From assembly GCA_036429605.1 (NCBI GenBank), contig JAVFKD010000010.1, positions 186,001 to 250,000 of the forward strand: DNA of 64,000 nucleotides, written 5' to 3'. The stretch comes from Cladobotryum mycophilum. Lineage: Eukaryota > Ascomycota > Sordariomycetes > Hypocreales > Hypocreaceae. The notes under the pieces were generated by a model. The model worked only from the letters and a program-made list of their open reading frames with translations. It did no database searches and was not told where the DNA came from. The translations under genes were made by a program, and so were the position numbers. Positions 12,468 to 25,185 of the stretch are shown here, piece by piece (the first letter of the stretch is position 1; every line of letters begins with the position of its first letter).

Positions 12468-15400
12468 TATTACTCCTTTCTTTTAGGTCTTATCTTTAAG
12501 ACCTATTAGTTTATAAATATCTTACTATTTTTAATTTTTTTTATCTTAAAATTTTTTTTTAATAAATTATATTCTTAAAGATTATATATTTTTTAAAATA
12601 TAATTAATAAAATATAAAAAGAATTATATTTTTTTATATATAATTATTATAAGTATTTAAAATTAATTAATTTTTTTAGTTTTTCTATAATACTTTACTT
12701 TTTTTATAAGTTTTATAATATTAAATATATTATAACTTAAAAGTTTTATAATTATTATTTATATAATAAAAAAAATATAATAATTCTTTTTTAAAATAAT
12801 AAATAAGTTTTTTTTTAATTTATTTTTATTTTTTTATTTTTAATATATATTTTAATAAATTATATTATTAAAAAAACTATTAATTAAAAAAATAAAAGAT
12901 TATTATATTTTCTAAGCTTTTTAAGTTTTATAAAAAATTAAATAAAAAATATTATTAATTAATTAAAAGTATAAGTTATTTAGTTTATATTTATAAATAA
13001 AAAGAAATATTTATAAATAAAAAATAAAAATATTATAGTAAAATATTAAAATAATAAATAATCTTAAAGTAATAGATTAATTTAATTTTTTAAGTTTTTT
13101 ATAATTAATTAATATTTTTTAAAATAATCTTAAGGTTATAATTAATTAAGGTTTATTTAAGAATTCTTTAATTTAAAATTCTAATAGAATTATTATAAAA
13201 TCTTTTAAGTATATTTAAAATATTTAATAGGTTTTTATATATTTTTAATATTAATATAGTTTTTTTATTTAATTAAATATTAATATTTATTATTTTTATA
13301 ATATATAATTAAAATTAATTTAATTTTATATTTTTTTTATTAAAAATATTTTTATGAAATTATAAATAACTTTTTTAATATTTTTATTAATTAATATTTT
13401 TTTAAATAAAAAAATATAAAAAACTAAATATATTTATATTTTTTCTAATAATAAAAGTTTATAATTAATATTTAAAATAATTTTTTTAATTAAATAAGAT
13501 TTTAATTTTTTAAAGTTTAATTTATTATGTAATTATATTATTTTAATATTTATATTTTTTTTATTTAATATATAATAAAATAAATAAATTATATTTCTTT
13601 TTTTAAAAATTAATTTTTTTAATTTATTTTTATTTATATATTTTCTTATTTTTTTATAAATTAATATAAGTTATACTTTTATTATTTAATATAAATCTTT
13701 TATTTTATTTATTTTAATTATAGTTTTATTTATAATTATTTTATTTTTAAATAATTTATATATTTTTAGGTTATAATTAAAATTAATATATATAAAACTT
13801 AAGCTTATAGATTTTAATATATTAGTATTATAAATAATTTATATTAATAGTAATAATTTTATTTAATTAGTTTATTTAAAATTAATATAATAATATAAAT
13901 ATTCTTTAATAATCTAATTAATTTATTTAATTTATTTATTAATTTATAAATAATAAACTATATTAAGCTTATAATTAGTATTTAATTATTTAATTAGTTT
14001 TTATTAGAATTTAAATATAAAAATTAATCTTTAATTTAAAATATTTTTTAAGTAAAAAATAAATACTTATAATTATATATAAAAATATATATATAAATTC
14101 TTTTATATTTATAGATTTTTAATATAATAAAAAATAAATTTATTTTATAAGTTTATTAATAATTATAAAAATATTATTATATTTAATTTTTATAATAAAT
14201 TTAATTAATATAAATAGTTTTATAATAAAATTTAATATAATTATTTTTTATAGTTTTTAAAATATTAATAATAATTAAATTTATTTATATAATTTATATT
14301 TTAAAGTTTTTATTTAATTATATATAATATATATTAAAATAATCTTTTAAATATATTATTTTATTTTATAAAAGTTAAAGTTTTATTTAATTTATTTAAG
14401 TATTTTTTATATTTTTTTATATTTATATAAAAAGTATTAATAGATTTTTTTAATAAGGTTTTTTTTAAATTTTAAAAGAATTTAAATTTTATTTTTATAT
14501 TATTATAGATTTTTATTATTTATAATAAGTTTTTTAAAAAACCTTTTTTTTTTAAGTTTTATAATATTTTTTAATATAATAAATTTAAATATTATTATTT
14601 TTAATTTAAAATATAATATTTAATATATATTATATATAATATTTTTTAAAATAATATTTAAGATTTATTTTATTATAATTATTTTATTTTAATTATAGTT
14701 TATTTATTTATTTAAAATATTAATTTTATTATTTTTTAATTTTCTTTAATAAATAAAAATATAATTAAATCTTAATAAATATTTAATATATTTAATTTAA
14801 TATTTATTTAATTATTAGATTATAATAAAATAAAAAATATAATTATAATTTATATAAACTTTAATTTAATATTTATTTTTAAAAAAATAATATTTTTATT
14901 TTTTAAAAATTAAAATAATTACTAGGAATTTTTTATTATAAATAAAATAATTTAATTTAATATTATATAAAATTTATAAATAAAATATAATTAATTATAA
15001 TTTATTATTTTTATTTTATTATTTAAATTAAACTTTTAATTTAAAATTAATAAAATTTATTTTAAGTTTTATTTTTTTTAAATTAAATATTATAAGTATT
15101 AGATTTTTTATAATTAAAGTTTTAATTTATTTAAAAGTTTATTATATTTTTTTTATTTATGTAAATATTTAATTCTTTTTATTAATTTATAAAATAAATA
15201 TATAATTTTATTATAGTTTTTTATAAAATATTAATAATAATAAAATTTAAAAAACTTTAAACCTTTTTAATAATATTTAATTTAAATTAATTTTATATTA
15301 TTTTAATTTTAATAGAATTTATATATATTTTATTTAATATAATAATATATTTAAAAAGAATAATTTATTAAATATAAAATTTATATTTTTTAATTTAATT

Positions 15401-18353
15401 AAAAACTTTATTTTTTAAAATTTAATAAATATTTAATATATATATTATTTATATTTTTTAAATATATTTAAAAAAATTAAAATATTATTAAAATAAACTA
15501 TTATAAAAATATTAAAGTATTTTTTAAATATATTATTAATTATTTTTTAAAATATTATAAAAATATTTATTAATTTAAAAAATATAATAAAATATTTAAA
15601 TAATTTAAATTTAATATAAAGAATTATTATTTATTTAATTCTTTTTTTATATAAATAAAATTATATATTTTTTTTAAAATTAAATATAATAAATTATTTT
15701 TTATTTTAAAAATAATTTTATAATTTTATAATTAAAAATAATAAAATATAATTTTTAAATATAATTTTATTAAATTATTAATAATTTATAATTAATTATA
15801 GTTTTTTATTTTTTTTAAAATAAATATTATAAAATATTTTATTTTTAATATTATTAATTTAATAAAAGTTTTAATTAATATTTTATTAATTTATTTTTAA
15901 AATATTATAAATCTTTTTTTATTAAGATTATAGATTTTATAAAATATAAAATTAATTTTATTTTTTAAAATAATTTTATAATTCTATTAATTATATTCTA
16001 ATAGTTTTATATTAAAGGTTTTTTAAAATAATTTTTTATAATATTTATATTTATTAAGAATATTTTTAAGTTTTTTAATAAAAGTTTTTTTTTTATTTAA
16101 AAATAATTCTTTTTTTAAAACTTTATTAAGTTTTTTAAATATTTTTTATAAAAAAATAATAATTTTATAAATGTTTTATTTTTAATTTCTTTTTATATAA
16201 ATTTTATTTTTTTTAATAATTAATTAAATTTTATATTTTATATTTTTTTTAATATTTTATTTAAAAAAATTCTTTTTAAGTTTATTATTTTATTATTAAA
16301 TTTTTATAAAATTTTATATTTTATATTTTTTTTTAATTAAAATTTTTATTTTTATTTTAATAAAATTAATTAATTTTTTAAATAATAAAAAAATTATTAT
16401 TTTATAATTAAAAATATTTTAAAATTATATTATATTTATTAAAATTTATTAAATTATAAAAAATACATTTTTTATATTTTTAAATTTTAATAAAAAAATA
16501 ATTAATTTTTATATTAATTTATTTGTTATTATAAAAAAGTCTTTTTTTAATATAATAAAATAAATATAATTTATATTTTAATTTTTTTTAAAATAATTAT
16601 AAATAATTTATAATTTTAAAAAATATATAATTATTTATTATTTTATTATTTATTAATATAATAAAATAATATTTTTTAATTTATAATTTTATTATTAACT
16701 AAAATTATTTATAATAATTTTTATTTATAAAATTAAAAAGTTTTATTTAATAATTATTTTATAAGTTTTTTATAAATAATTAATTTTATTTTTTATTTTT
16801 AAATTATAGATTTTATAAATTATTATATTATTTTTAATATTTAATATATTTTATAATTTATATTATTTTTATTAATTTTTTAAGTTTTTTTTATAAATTT
16901 AAAAATTAAAATTTTATTTAAATAATTTTTAAATAATTTTATAATAAGATATTTTTATATAATTATTATTAATTTAAATATATATTAATATTAATTTATA
17001 AATTTAATTTTTTAATATTTTTTATATATAAATTTAATATAATTTTAATAATATATATTTTAATAATTAATTTATAAAAGTCTATTATATTATAAATTAT
17101 TTTAATATTTAAAAAACTTTTTTATTATAAATTCTTTTTTTAAATAAATAAATTATTAATATTATTAATAAAAAATTTTTAATTAATAATTATTTTTATA
17201 AAATATTATATTTATATTAATAATTAATTTATAAATATTAAATAATATTATTAAATTTCTTTTAATAAATTTTATTAATTTCTTTTTATTATATTTTTAT
17301 TTAAATATATTAATTTATTAAAAAAACTTTAAATATTAATTAATATTATTTTTTAAACTTTAATAAATTAAATATTTATTTTTAAAATATATTATTTAAT
17401 TTATTAAAATATAATTTATAATTAATTATTATTTAATAATAATATTAATTTATTTATTTTCTTTAATTTAAAAATTAATTTTTATATATTTCTTTTTTAT
17501 TTTTTTTAAAAAGTTTATAATTTTTAAAAAATATTCTATTTTATTATAATTATAATAAAATTTTTTTTGTTAAATTATATTAAAGTTTATTTAATTTAAT
17601 TTATTATTATTATTTTTAATAATATAATTATTTTTAAGTTTTTAATAAAAAAAATTTTTATTTTTATTTATAATAAATATATTATTAATTATTAATTTTA
17701 ATAATTATTTTAATATATTTTATAAAAATAGTTAATAAATCTTTTTTAAAAAATTTATTTTTAAAATTTTTTTTTAATTTTTAATAAAATTAATTTATTA
17801 ATAATTTATTATTTTAATTAAATTTTAAAATAATTATTTTTCTTTTTTTATTAATAATTTTAAATATTTTTTTAAGTTTTTTAATAAATTTATTAAAGTT
17901 TTTAAAAATTTATTTTATTTATTTATTTTTTTTAGTTTTTAAGTTATTATAATAGTTTTTTATAATAAATTTAAATTATTTTTTAATAGGTTTTTTTTAT
18001 ATAAATATATATATAAATTATTTTTATATAATTCTTTTTAAAATATTAAAAACAATAATTATAATAAATTTTTAAGTTTATAATAAAAATTTAAAAAAAT
18101 ATTATTTTAAGTTTTTTAAAATATAATTTTAAATTTTTTAATTTAAGAATTCTTTTAATATTCTTTTTTTTTTATTCTTTTTTTTTAAATTATTAATTTA
18201 TAATTAAAAATATTTTAATTTTTTTTTAATTTTATTAAATAATATAATTAATTATATTAAAATAAATACTTAAAATAATTATTATTTTTTATTAATTATA
18301 ATATTTAATATTATTTAAAATTATAATAATTTATTAAATAAAAATTATTAATA

Positions 18354-18807
18354 TATAATATTTTAAATATTTTTTAATAAAAATAATTTAAATTATAATT
18401 AATATTAATAGTAAGTTAAAATAAAATTAAATAATAAATTTAATATATTATAATTTAAATATTAAATTATTAATAATAAATAATTATATTAATAATTAAT
18501 TAAATATATAAAAAAATATAAATTAATATATATAATAATTAAATTTATTATAATATAAATAAATATAAGCTTTTATTTTAATAAAAATAAACTAATAATT
18601 TATAATTATTTAATAGTTTTATACTTATTTAATAATTCTTTATTTATTTAATAAATTAATTTTTTAAAAGTAAGTTAGATTAATGATATAATTAATTAGT
18701 TTATTTAAGGTTTTACTATAGTTATACTAGGCTATAATAAGTATAAGTGTTCCTAAAAGTGGGTCTTTTTTCAGTGTATGACCTAGACGTGGGGTCAGGT
18801 TATTACA
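18354..18807 (-). repeat. Right LTR (5' LTR if the element is on the minus strand)
   Basis: A 454-bp partner of 12,003-12,467, shorter by about 10 bp through a small deletion. Its outer 80 bp keep near-normal composition (AGACGTGGGGTCAGGTTATTACA region), so mutation intensity falls off at the element edge. Confidence 0.8.
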
Positions 18808-20293
18808 CTATATAAAAAACTATTTTTTTATTAATAATTAATATTATTATTTATTATATAAATATACTCTTAAAACTATTATTAAAACTATACTAATATA
18901 TAATATTTAAATACTTATAAAAAAAATATATACTTATAAAAGTAAAATTTATTAGAAAATTATATTAAATTATTAATAAATTTTTAATATTTAAATATAT
19001 TAAGAAATACTAAAAAATATTATTTTATAAAAGGTTTATTAATAATATTTTTATTATTATAATTATAGAATTAAAAAAAATATATTATAATTTATTAAAA
19101 AGATTATATAATTTATTCTAAGACTAAAATATAAATAAAAGTATAATAAAAAAATAATTATTTTTTTAAATATTAAAATATTTATTTATAAATAAAGCTT
19201 TAATTTTAAACTATACTATAACCTATTTAACTATTTTAAATAAATATTATATTCCTTAACGTATTTTATTTAAATAAAAAAAATACTTTTATTAAGAAAT
19301 TTAATAGAATTATTAGTTTATTATTTAAAGAAAATATTTATAATATAATTATAAAAGATTTAAAAAAGATCTATTTTAAATAAGATTATTTTATTAAATT
19401 AATTAAAAATTAAATAAAAAAGAATATAAATTAAAAATAAGAATTTTAATATAAAAAAAGAAATTATTTATAGGTTTATTTTTTATTCTTAAAACTTAAT
19501 TAAATATTATATAAGATTTAATTAATATAAAAATAATATTTAAAAATATATAAAATATTTAAATTATAAAAAAAGATTTAATTATATTAGATTTTTTAAA
19601 AACTATGATTAAATAATTTTTTTAAAAAAAATTAAAAAACCTAAAAAATATATTTTAAACCTTTAATATAATATTAATTAAATATTAAAAGTTTAATATT
19701 ATAATTAATAAAATAATTAAAATATTATATTAAAATATTATTAATAATATTAAAACTTTAAAAATATATAAAAAATATTTAAAAACCCTTTAAAATTATT
19801 AAACTAATATTATATATAAAAAATAATAATAATATTATTAAAAATCTTTTATAATAAAATAAAAATTTATTTATATTATAATTTAAATTAAAAAATTAAA
19901 AAATATTTATATAAATAAAAAAATTTTTTATATTAATTTTTTATTTAATAAAAAAGCTTTTAAAAATTTTATTATAACTTAAAACTATTAAGAATTTTAT
20001 AGTATTTAGAGTTTATATAAATAATATAAAATATATAAAAAAATTAATATATATAATATTAATATAATCCTTTAAGTATATATATATAATTAAAAAATCC
20101 TTTTATATAAACTATATTTATTAAATAAAAGATAATATTATCTAATATAATATCTTATACTTTAATAATAATAAAATACCTTATAATATAAATTATTATT
20201 ATTATTTAAATAAATCTCTAAGATAAAACTAAAAAAAAAGCCTATAAATAAAAAGATTTTAATATATAAAAACTATATATTAATACTAAATAA

Positions 20294-20491
20294 AAAACCT
20301 AAAATATATAATATATTAATAATAAGTATTTAAGAATATAAGTTATTTATTAAAAAGTTATCTAATATAATAAAACATAAAATAACTAACCCGCTAGTTC
20401 ATCGTCTAGTTTCTTATTACTTAACTCTTTTACGTTTTACTAATTTTTAGCAAATCAACAACGGACCTACGGCCCGTTGTTTCTTAAGGCC
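20294..20491 (+). repeat. Right copy of the 198-bp direct repeat
   Basis: Partner of 9,731-9,928. Its last 100 bp are barely mutated (ACGGACCTACGGCCCGTTG), so this copy marks where RIP fades on the right side of the island. Confidence 0.65.
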
Positions 20492-22012
20492 AGTTGTATT
20501 CAGTCTGTTAATAGTACAGTAATTATACTTTGTTATTTTTGACCTAACGGATTAAACGTAAACAATTGAGATAGGGAGACTCCATCTCATCGGGTCAATG
20601 TAGATTAACAACGACTCTATAACAATTTAACTACGACTTTTATTTCCCCATAAACGTGAATGAAATTGCACACGCTGCAATCGGTGAAAATTGCTTAGTA
20701 GAATGTGTTTTTTTCTGGTTATAGTATTATTTATCATAGGGTATAAAACAGAGTAAAGATTAAGGTGCTAGTATTTCCCACATTAGGGACGAATTTCATT
20801 ACATTCGAGTTTAAGACCAGACTGCCATGTATCTAAAATTCTATTTAGAGCAACAGCCTCTAGGTTATTTCTAGAGACTTTTGTCTCAGCTTCAGTGTGA
20901 ATATCCATGGCAGCCAATGACCTTGGTTTAGTGATAGCATTTTTCCACTGCCAACGTCGCGGCCTCCTTCCAATCGTCAATAGTCTGCACCATTGCAGTA
21001 GTTATTTATTGCTATATTTAGCATAGGGCCCGAACCTTGGCCTTAAAAATGAGGGAACTTAAGCTCGGCGTAGCCCTCAGACAGAGTAGTTTAGAGGCAA
21101 ATTGTTGTTTCTCATGTTAAGGCTAGATTGTGTACATTAACCTGGAGCATAAATTAAAAACAGTACGATAGCGTAGTTAAGATGTTCCAGCGAGAAGAAA
21201 CGCGCAAATTTATGTACTTCAAGGTTGTTAGATCACGCAGAACAAGAATAATCATAAACGCTATAATGTCGCAAGTAGATACGCAGGTCGCTCGAGCTTG
21301 TGAGCGCGAACAACAAAATTGAGGTATGACGGCGGTAATGGAGATATCGTTATCAAGGTTGACTACTGATATCATGACGGGGATAAAGACATGTGTTTGA
21401 TCATTGTTGGCCAAAGATTCTACCCCATAGCAACACTCTTTCAGACGATACCTGCGCGGATTGACGAATATCCACGTAGCTGTACTACGCAAGGCACGTA
21501 TCGTTACTGATACTGCATCTAAAGCATGTGCGCACGTAGTGTAAGGGCTATCAAATTCCCTTTGGTCTGAGGCGCTCGACAGCGGCAATCAACAATTTGT
21601 TAACAGTTAGGAGCAGTGCTGAGCGAGAAATTTCTGTGACCGGGAAATGGCGACTAAACAAAGGAAGAAGGGGGCCGGCGTTCGGTCCCAGGGCAAGCTG
21701 GCCGCGAGTATGCTGACCGAATGAACACAGATGTAATATAAAACAAAACCCTCGTAATAAAGTTAGTAAGAGAAGGAGAAAACGAGTGCATTGAATTCAT
21801 TATATTCGACAAGATTATCACGTCGTGCATTTTACTCTGATCACTGGCTTAAGCTAATTCAGAGGCCTAAGCACAAACTTACTTTTAGCAGCGTTACGCT
21901 GTTTCGTCTACCTGTTCAGAACTATTGTATTGCGAATATCAGGCTTAATTAAAGCTATATTTAATTTGAGTTCAATAGAATTATTCGATTTTTAAAAAAT
22001 AATAATAATAAA

Positions 22013-22330
22013 AGAGCTTGGAAAACCTTTACTAATCCCGGGTAACCCTGTGAGAGTGGTAATCAAATCCTTTAAAATTATTTTAGTCTGGAAACAAACA
22101 ATAGCAATGAATTGGCATGTAAGCAGTTACTGGAAAAGTCGCAATTTAAAAGAGGAACGGAGTCAATTAATGAAGTTAAACGAACGAGGGTAAAAAGTTA
22201 ATTGTTCTATGATGCAGAGGCACAATTGTCTCTTTTCATCCTTCGAATTGTTCCTGTATTTGTTTTTGCAGCATTCCAATTTAGAAAACAAACCCCCTTC
22301 CACTAAAATACCTCTTGCTCTATAAGACCG
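22013..22330 (+). repeat. Diverged third copy of the 23.5 kb repeat
   Basis: It shares ordered similarity with 23,550-23,910, for example GGCACAATTGTCTCTTTTC versus GGCACAAATGATCCCCTTT, and both have a downstream CACTAAA block. Divergence includes transversions and indels, so this looks like an old copy rather than a RIP pair. Confidence 0.5.
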
Positions 22331-22916
22331 TTTGGAAGAGTTTGCACTCTAAATATATATAAGCTTAGCAATCAGAGTGTACCCCTGCTTTAACTGCCTT
22401 GCAGCACTTGTTAAAAAGGGTTACATTATTAATCTGATTCTAAGGGCAGTCATTGCCAACTAAGGCCCTTTGAACAGCTCCACAGCATAAGGCTGAATAA
22501 TAACAATTATACGAATTGTCCCAATCATTAAGACATTTACAAGCGTTTAATAAAAAGAAAAAGTAATAAAAGCAAAAAGAATATAAGACGTTATAATGAC
22601 TAGAATGAATAGAATATAAAATAAAATATAAATGTATAATAAAAAATAAAAACTTAGTAGAGTTTATATAGTAAATTTATGTTATGTTTAATATAATTTT
22701 AATAACTATTAAAACTAAGTTAAATATATATAAATAACATAATATTAGTAATTAAAATATTATGTAAACATTGTAATATGAACTATTCTGTTTATTATAA
22801 AAAATATATGTTATTTTATTAAATTATTTAAATTATTTATTACAGAATTAAGAGGCTAATACATACTTGTTAATATAAACTAGCTAATACTCTATTAATT
22901 AGGTCCTAAACAATAA

Positions 22917-23040
22917 GAAGCAATAAGTCTATTGTTTCTATTGTCTTCTAGGCTATTCTAGTCTATTCCAGTAGGTTCTAACAATAAACAATAACTCTAT
23001 TATTTCTATTGTTCAATAAGCTATTCTAGCTTATTCTTTT
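22917..23040 (+). repeat. Degenerate tandem duplication, unit about 65-70 bp
   Basis: Two successive units share AACAATAA, CTATTGTTTCTATTG (second copy CTATTATTTCTATTG) and CTATTCTAG blocks in the same order. Confidence 0.5.
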
Positions 23041-23065
23041 ACTTTCTATGCCCTACCTATTTTAC

Positions 23066-23203
23066 TGTAACGATCGGTCTATCGGCCTGTTATATACTGC
23101 CGTAAGGGGCAATGCCAGCACGAAGTGCTGGCATTGACGGATCTTTTGCCATTTGGCTCTACGGTCTATTGGCTTGTATAGCACCCCTTCTATGCTCGTT
23201 ACA
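23066..23203. mobile_element. 138-bp element with 8-bp terminal inverted repeats
   Basis: The ends are TGTAACGA and TCGTTACA, a perfect 8-bp inverted pair. A near-repeat CGGTCTATCGGCCTG / CGGTCTATTGGCTTG lies near each end, and a perfect hairpin sits in the middle. No convincing target duplication is visible. It could be a MITE-like unit or an LTR fragment. Confidence 0.5.
23111..23135. other. Perfect 11-bp hairpin with 3-nt loop
   Basis: AATGCCAGCAC, loop GAA, GTGCTGGCATT. It is GC-rich in an otherwise AT-rich stretch and lies inside the 138-bp element. Confidence 0.8.
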
Positions 23204-23520
23204 TTATAAGACATTTACAAGCCTCTGATATAAAGAACAAAAAAACAAAAAAAACCAAATACAAGGTTTCGTAGTAAGTAAATAAATCAAATAGTTTTAA
23301 ATAGGAATAGTCCAGTTTGGTATGTATAGCTTTGTTTAGTAATGAATAAATAAGCTTAATAAGAGCTTAAGGAAGCTATTTAACTTAATTTAAAGGATAA
23401 ATGGGTCCTTTAAAAGGCTTAGAGAAAAATGTATATTTTAATAAGTTAATTTTAACTAAAGTAAAGTATTAAAGCTTAGCTAGCTAATGAGCCTAAAAAT
23501 AATAAGTAAAGATAAGATAT

Positions 23521-23800
23521 TGTAATAGTAAAAGCAAGCACAACAAAAGAGAACACACTGGCCCAAAAGCTTCCGCTAGTCCAGGGTAACCCTATTGAAG
23601 CCGAAGCCACAGACAAAGCATTGTTCGATATCCGGATAATCAACACGACTTAGATCAATTGTTGGGGGTTGGTTTGATCTGGAGGTAAAGGATAACAATA
23701 GATCTACATTTGATCAGTTGCTTTGAACAAGAGAAACAATAGAAACTGGCGTGTAGACGCCGTGATCTAGAAATAGGAACAAGATTGATTCTATCATACA
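23521..23800 (+). repeat. Unmutated partner of the left island-flank repeat
   Basis: This is the reference copy for the RIP-mutated segment at 8,792-9,075. It lies just downstream of the 3' end of the kinase relic, so the duplicated unit may originally have carried that gene's 3' flank. Confidence 0.7.
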
Positions 23801-23887
23801 AAGGCACAAATGATCCCCTTTTATCCTCCGAGCCGTCCCGGCACCTGTTTTTCTAGCATCCCAAATTGGAAGTTAAGCTTTTCTACA

Positions 23888-24909
23888 CTAAAGTACACCT
23901 GGCTCCATCACAATAGTAGGGCTTGAAAGCAGGTTCGTACTTTCGCTAGAGATTTTTTCCCAATCCATGCCATCAAAAAAAAGAGCATTGAGTTTACACG
24001 CTCTTTCATAGGCCTTTTGACGTTGCTCGGGCCTTCGATGGAGAAGTTTGACTACAATGTCACTGGACGCCGGGGGCATGGACTCTGGGAACTCAGGGGG
24101 GCTGATTGAGAATCTTGTCTGTAATATTATCGGTATGCTCATCGTAGAATAAAGGCACTCCCCCTAAAATCCCGCGGAGGAAGATTCCCAATGTCCACCA
24201 GTCCGCCATTTTGATGTCACCTTGGTCGAGCATCACTTCCGGTGCTGGATATTCTGGCATGCCACGCGGATTACGGCTTCTCTCGTTGATCTCCGAGATA
24301 AAAAGGCCGAAATCGCAAAGAACGGTGTAACCTGAACGGTCTAGACTAGTTTTTTTTAATTTCTTTTTTTGGCTTTAGCCAGCCATAAATATGATGGACA
24401 TCGTGAAGGTATTCCAATGCGCAGAGAATCTTGGCGATGTATGACCGGGATCCATCCACATCGAGACATGGCTGCTTTTGGATATAATTGAACAAGTACC
24501 CGCCATTAGCGTACGGAGAAAGAAGAAATAAACAGTACTCTGATTAAAACTGAAGTGTGACTGGTGCAATGAAAGGATGGTTGACCTGGGAAGGGGGAGC
24601 GCCTGACTGTTAGGCGAACAAAGTGAGGTATGGATGCCTCTGTGAGAATATACTATGGCTAATTGCTGCTGGGCAATTAACAGTTGTGCTTTTCGTGAAA
24701 CCCTCATTTAAATGATGAACCAACACCTGGGCCTCAGCGTGATCCCCGGCTTCAAGTTCTTCCCCCAAGGTCATTGTCCTATCCCTTGACCAACCTAGCC
24801 CTCTAATTCCCCCCAGCTTCGCTCGTATCTTGCGAAAGGCTTTGTATTTTTTGTATGAGATTTTGATCCCACTGAATAGGCTGAAGCTGGTGCATGAGTA
24901 GAGCATCAA
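23888..24909 (-). pseudogene. AGC (Sch9/PKA-type) protein kinase relic
   Basis: Reading the minus strand across frames recovers a kinase core in order: a helical N-terminal piece, ANGGYLFNYIQKQ, ILCALEYLH, a decayed catalytic loop IYGWLKPKK (normally YRDLKPEN), CDFGL, an activation segment ending PEYPAPEVM, and ADWWTLGI. The reading switches frame several times, including a G6 run at about 24,096-24,101 with one base too many before EFPESMPP. The catalytic Asp of the HRD-type motif is replaced, so it would be inactive even if translated. The N-terminal half resembles a Sch9-like C2/linker segment only weakly. The duplicated repeat sits directly at its 3' side. Confidence 0.75.
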
Positions 24910-25185
24910 GTCGCGCCAATTCCAACCTATTCGCGCACCCCCGTTTGCCTACTTATATATATAGTGAGCAGCTCCCATCCGTCGGCTACTTGTCAATGTT
25001 ACAGGCATCAAATATCTGTGAGATTCTGCGAGACCCTCTGACAGACCGCTGCAGAGCCTAGCCATTTAAGAAATTGGGTCAACGGGATCAGTATACCTGC
25101 TCGGAGGTCTCAAAAGGTAACACCCTCCCAAATCTGTGGTGTTTTATAAGTCACGTTCGGGTTCCTACGCGCAATAAGTCTGAAG

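Larger units (their letters stand above)
11998..18812 (-). mobile_element. LTR retrotransposon with 5-bp target duplication, RIP-destroyed
   Basis: The element spans 12,003-18,807, with a left LTR of 465 bp and a right LTR of 454 bp in direct orientation. It is flanked by CTATA on both sides (11,998-12,002 and 18,808-18,812). LTR termini approximate TGTAATA...TATTACA. The minus-strand sequence abutting the left LTR has a purine tract AAAAGAAAGGAG (12,473-12,484), which looks like the polypurine tract and puts transcription on the minus strand. The roughly 5.9-kb interior would have held gag-pol but is too mutated for any frame or RT/integrase motif to be read. Ty3/gypsy is a guess from size and 5-bp duplication. 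Confidence 0.85.
8740..20440. repeat. RIP-type AT-rich island
   Basis: About 11.7 kb of almost pure A/T, with G and C surviving only in scattered short patches (for example near 12,010-12,050 and 18,720-18,805) and no credible gene. Edges are abrupt: the regulator gene ends at 8,737 and ordinary composition resumes near 20,400. It contains an LTR retrotransposon, a solo LTR and paired repeats listed separately. Extreme loss of C and G confined to duplicated DNA is the hallmark of repeat-induced point mutation in Pezizomycotina. Such islands are usually heterochromatic, which is inferred here. Confidence 0.92.
20492..23887. other. Gene-poor flank of the island with decayed repeats
   Basis: Composition is AT-rich but not extreme. 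Open frames such as 21,154-21,588 (-) match nothing I recognise and are probably fortuitous. The region contains a diverged third copy of the kinase-flanking repeat, a degenerate tandem repeat and a small inverted-repeat element, all listed separately. A stretch of about 45 bp beginning near 22,528 recurs near 23,204 (shared AAGACATTTACAAGC). Confidence 0.5.

Noticed and set aside
8740..20440. Mitochondrial-like or rDNA-spacer origin of the AT-rich block
   Set aside because: Paired LTRs with target duplications and a RIP-type partner copy explain it. No mitochondrial gene or rRNA motif is visible.
21154..21588. 144-codon open frame on the minus strand
   Set aside because: No domain, odd composition and location among decayed repeats; judged fortuitous.
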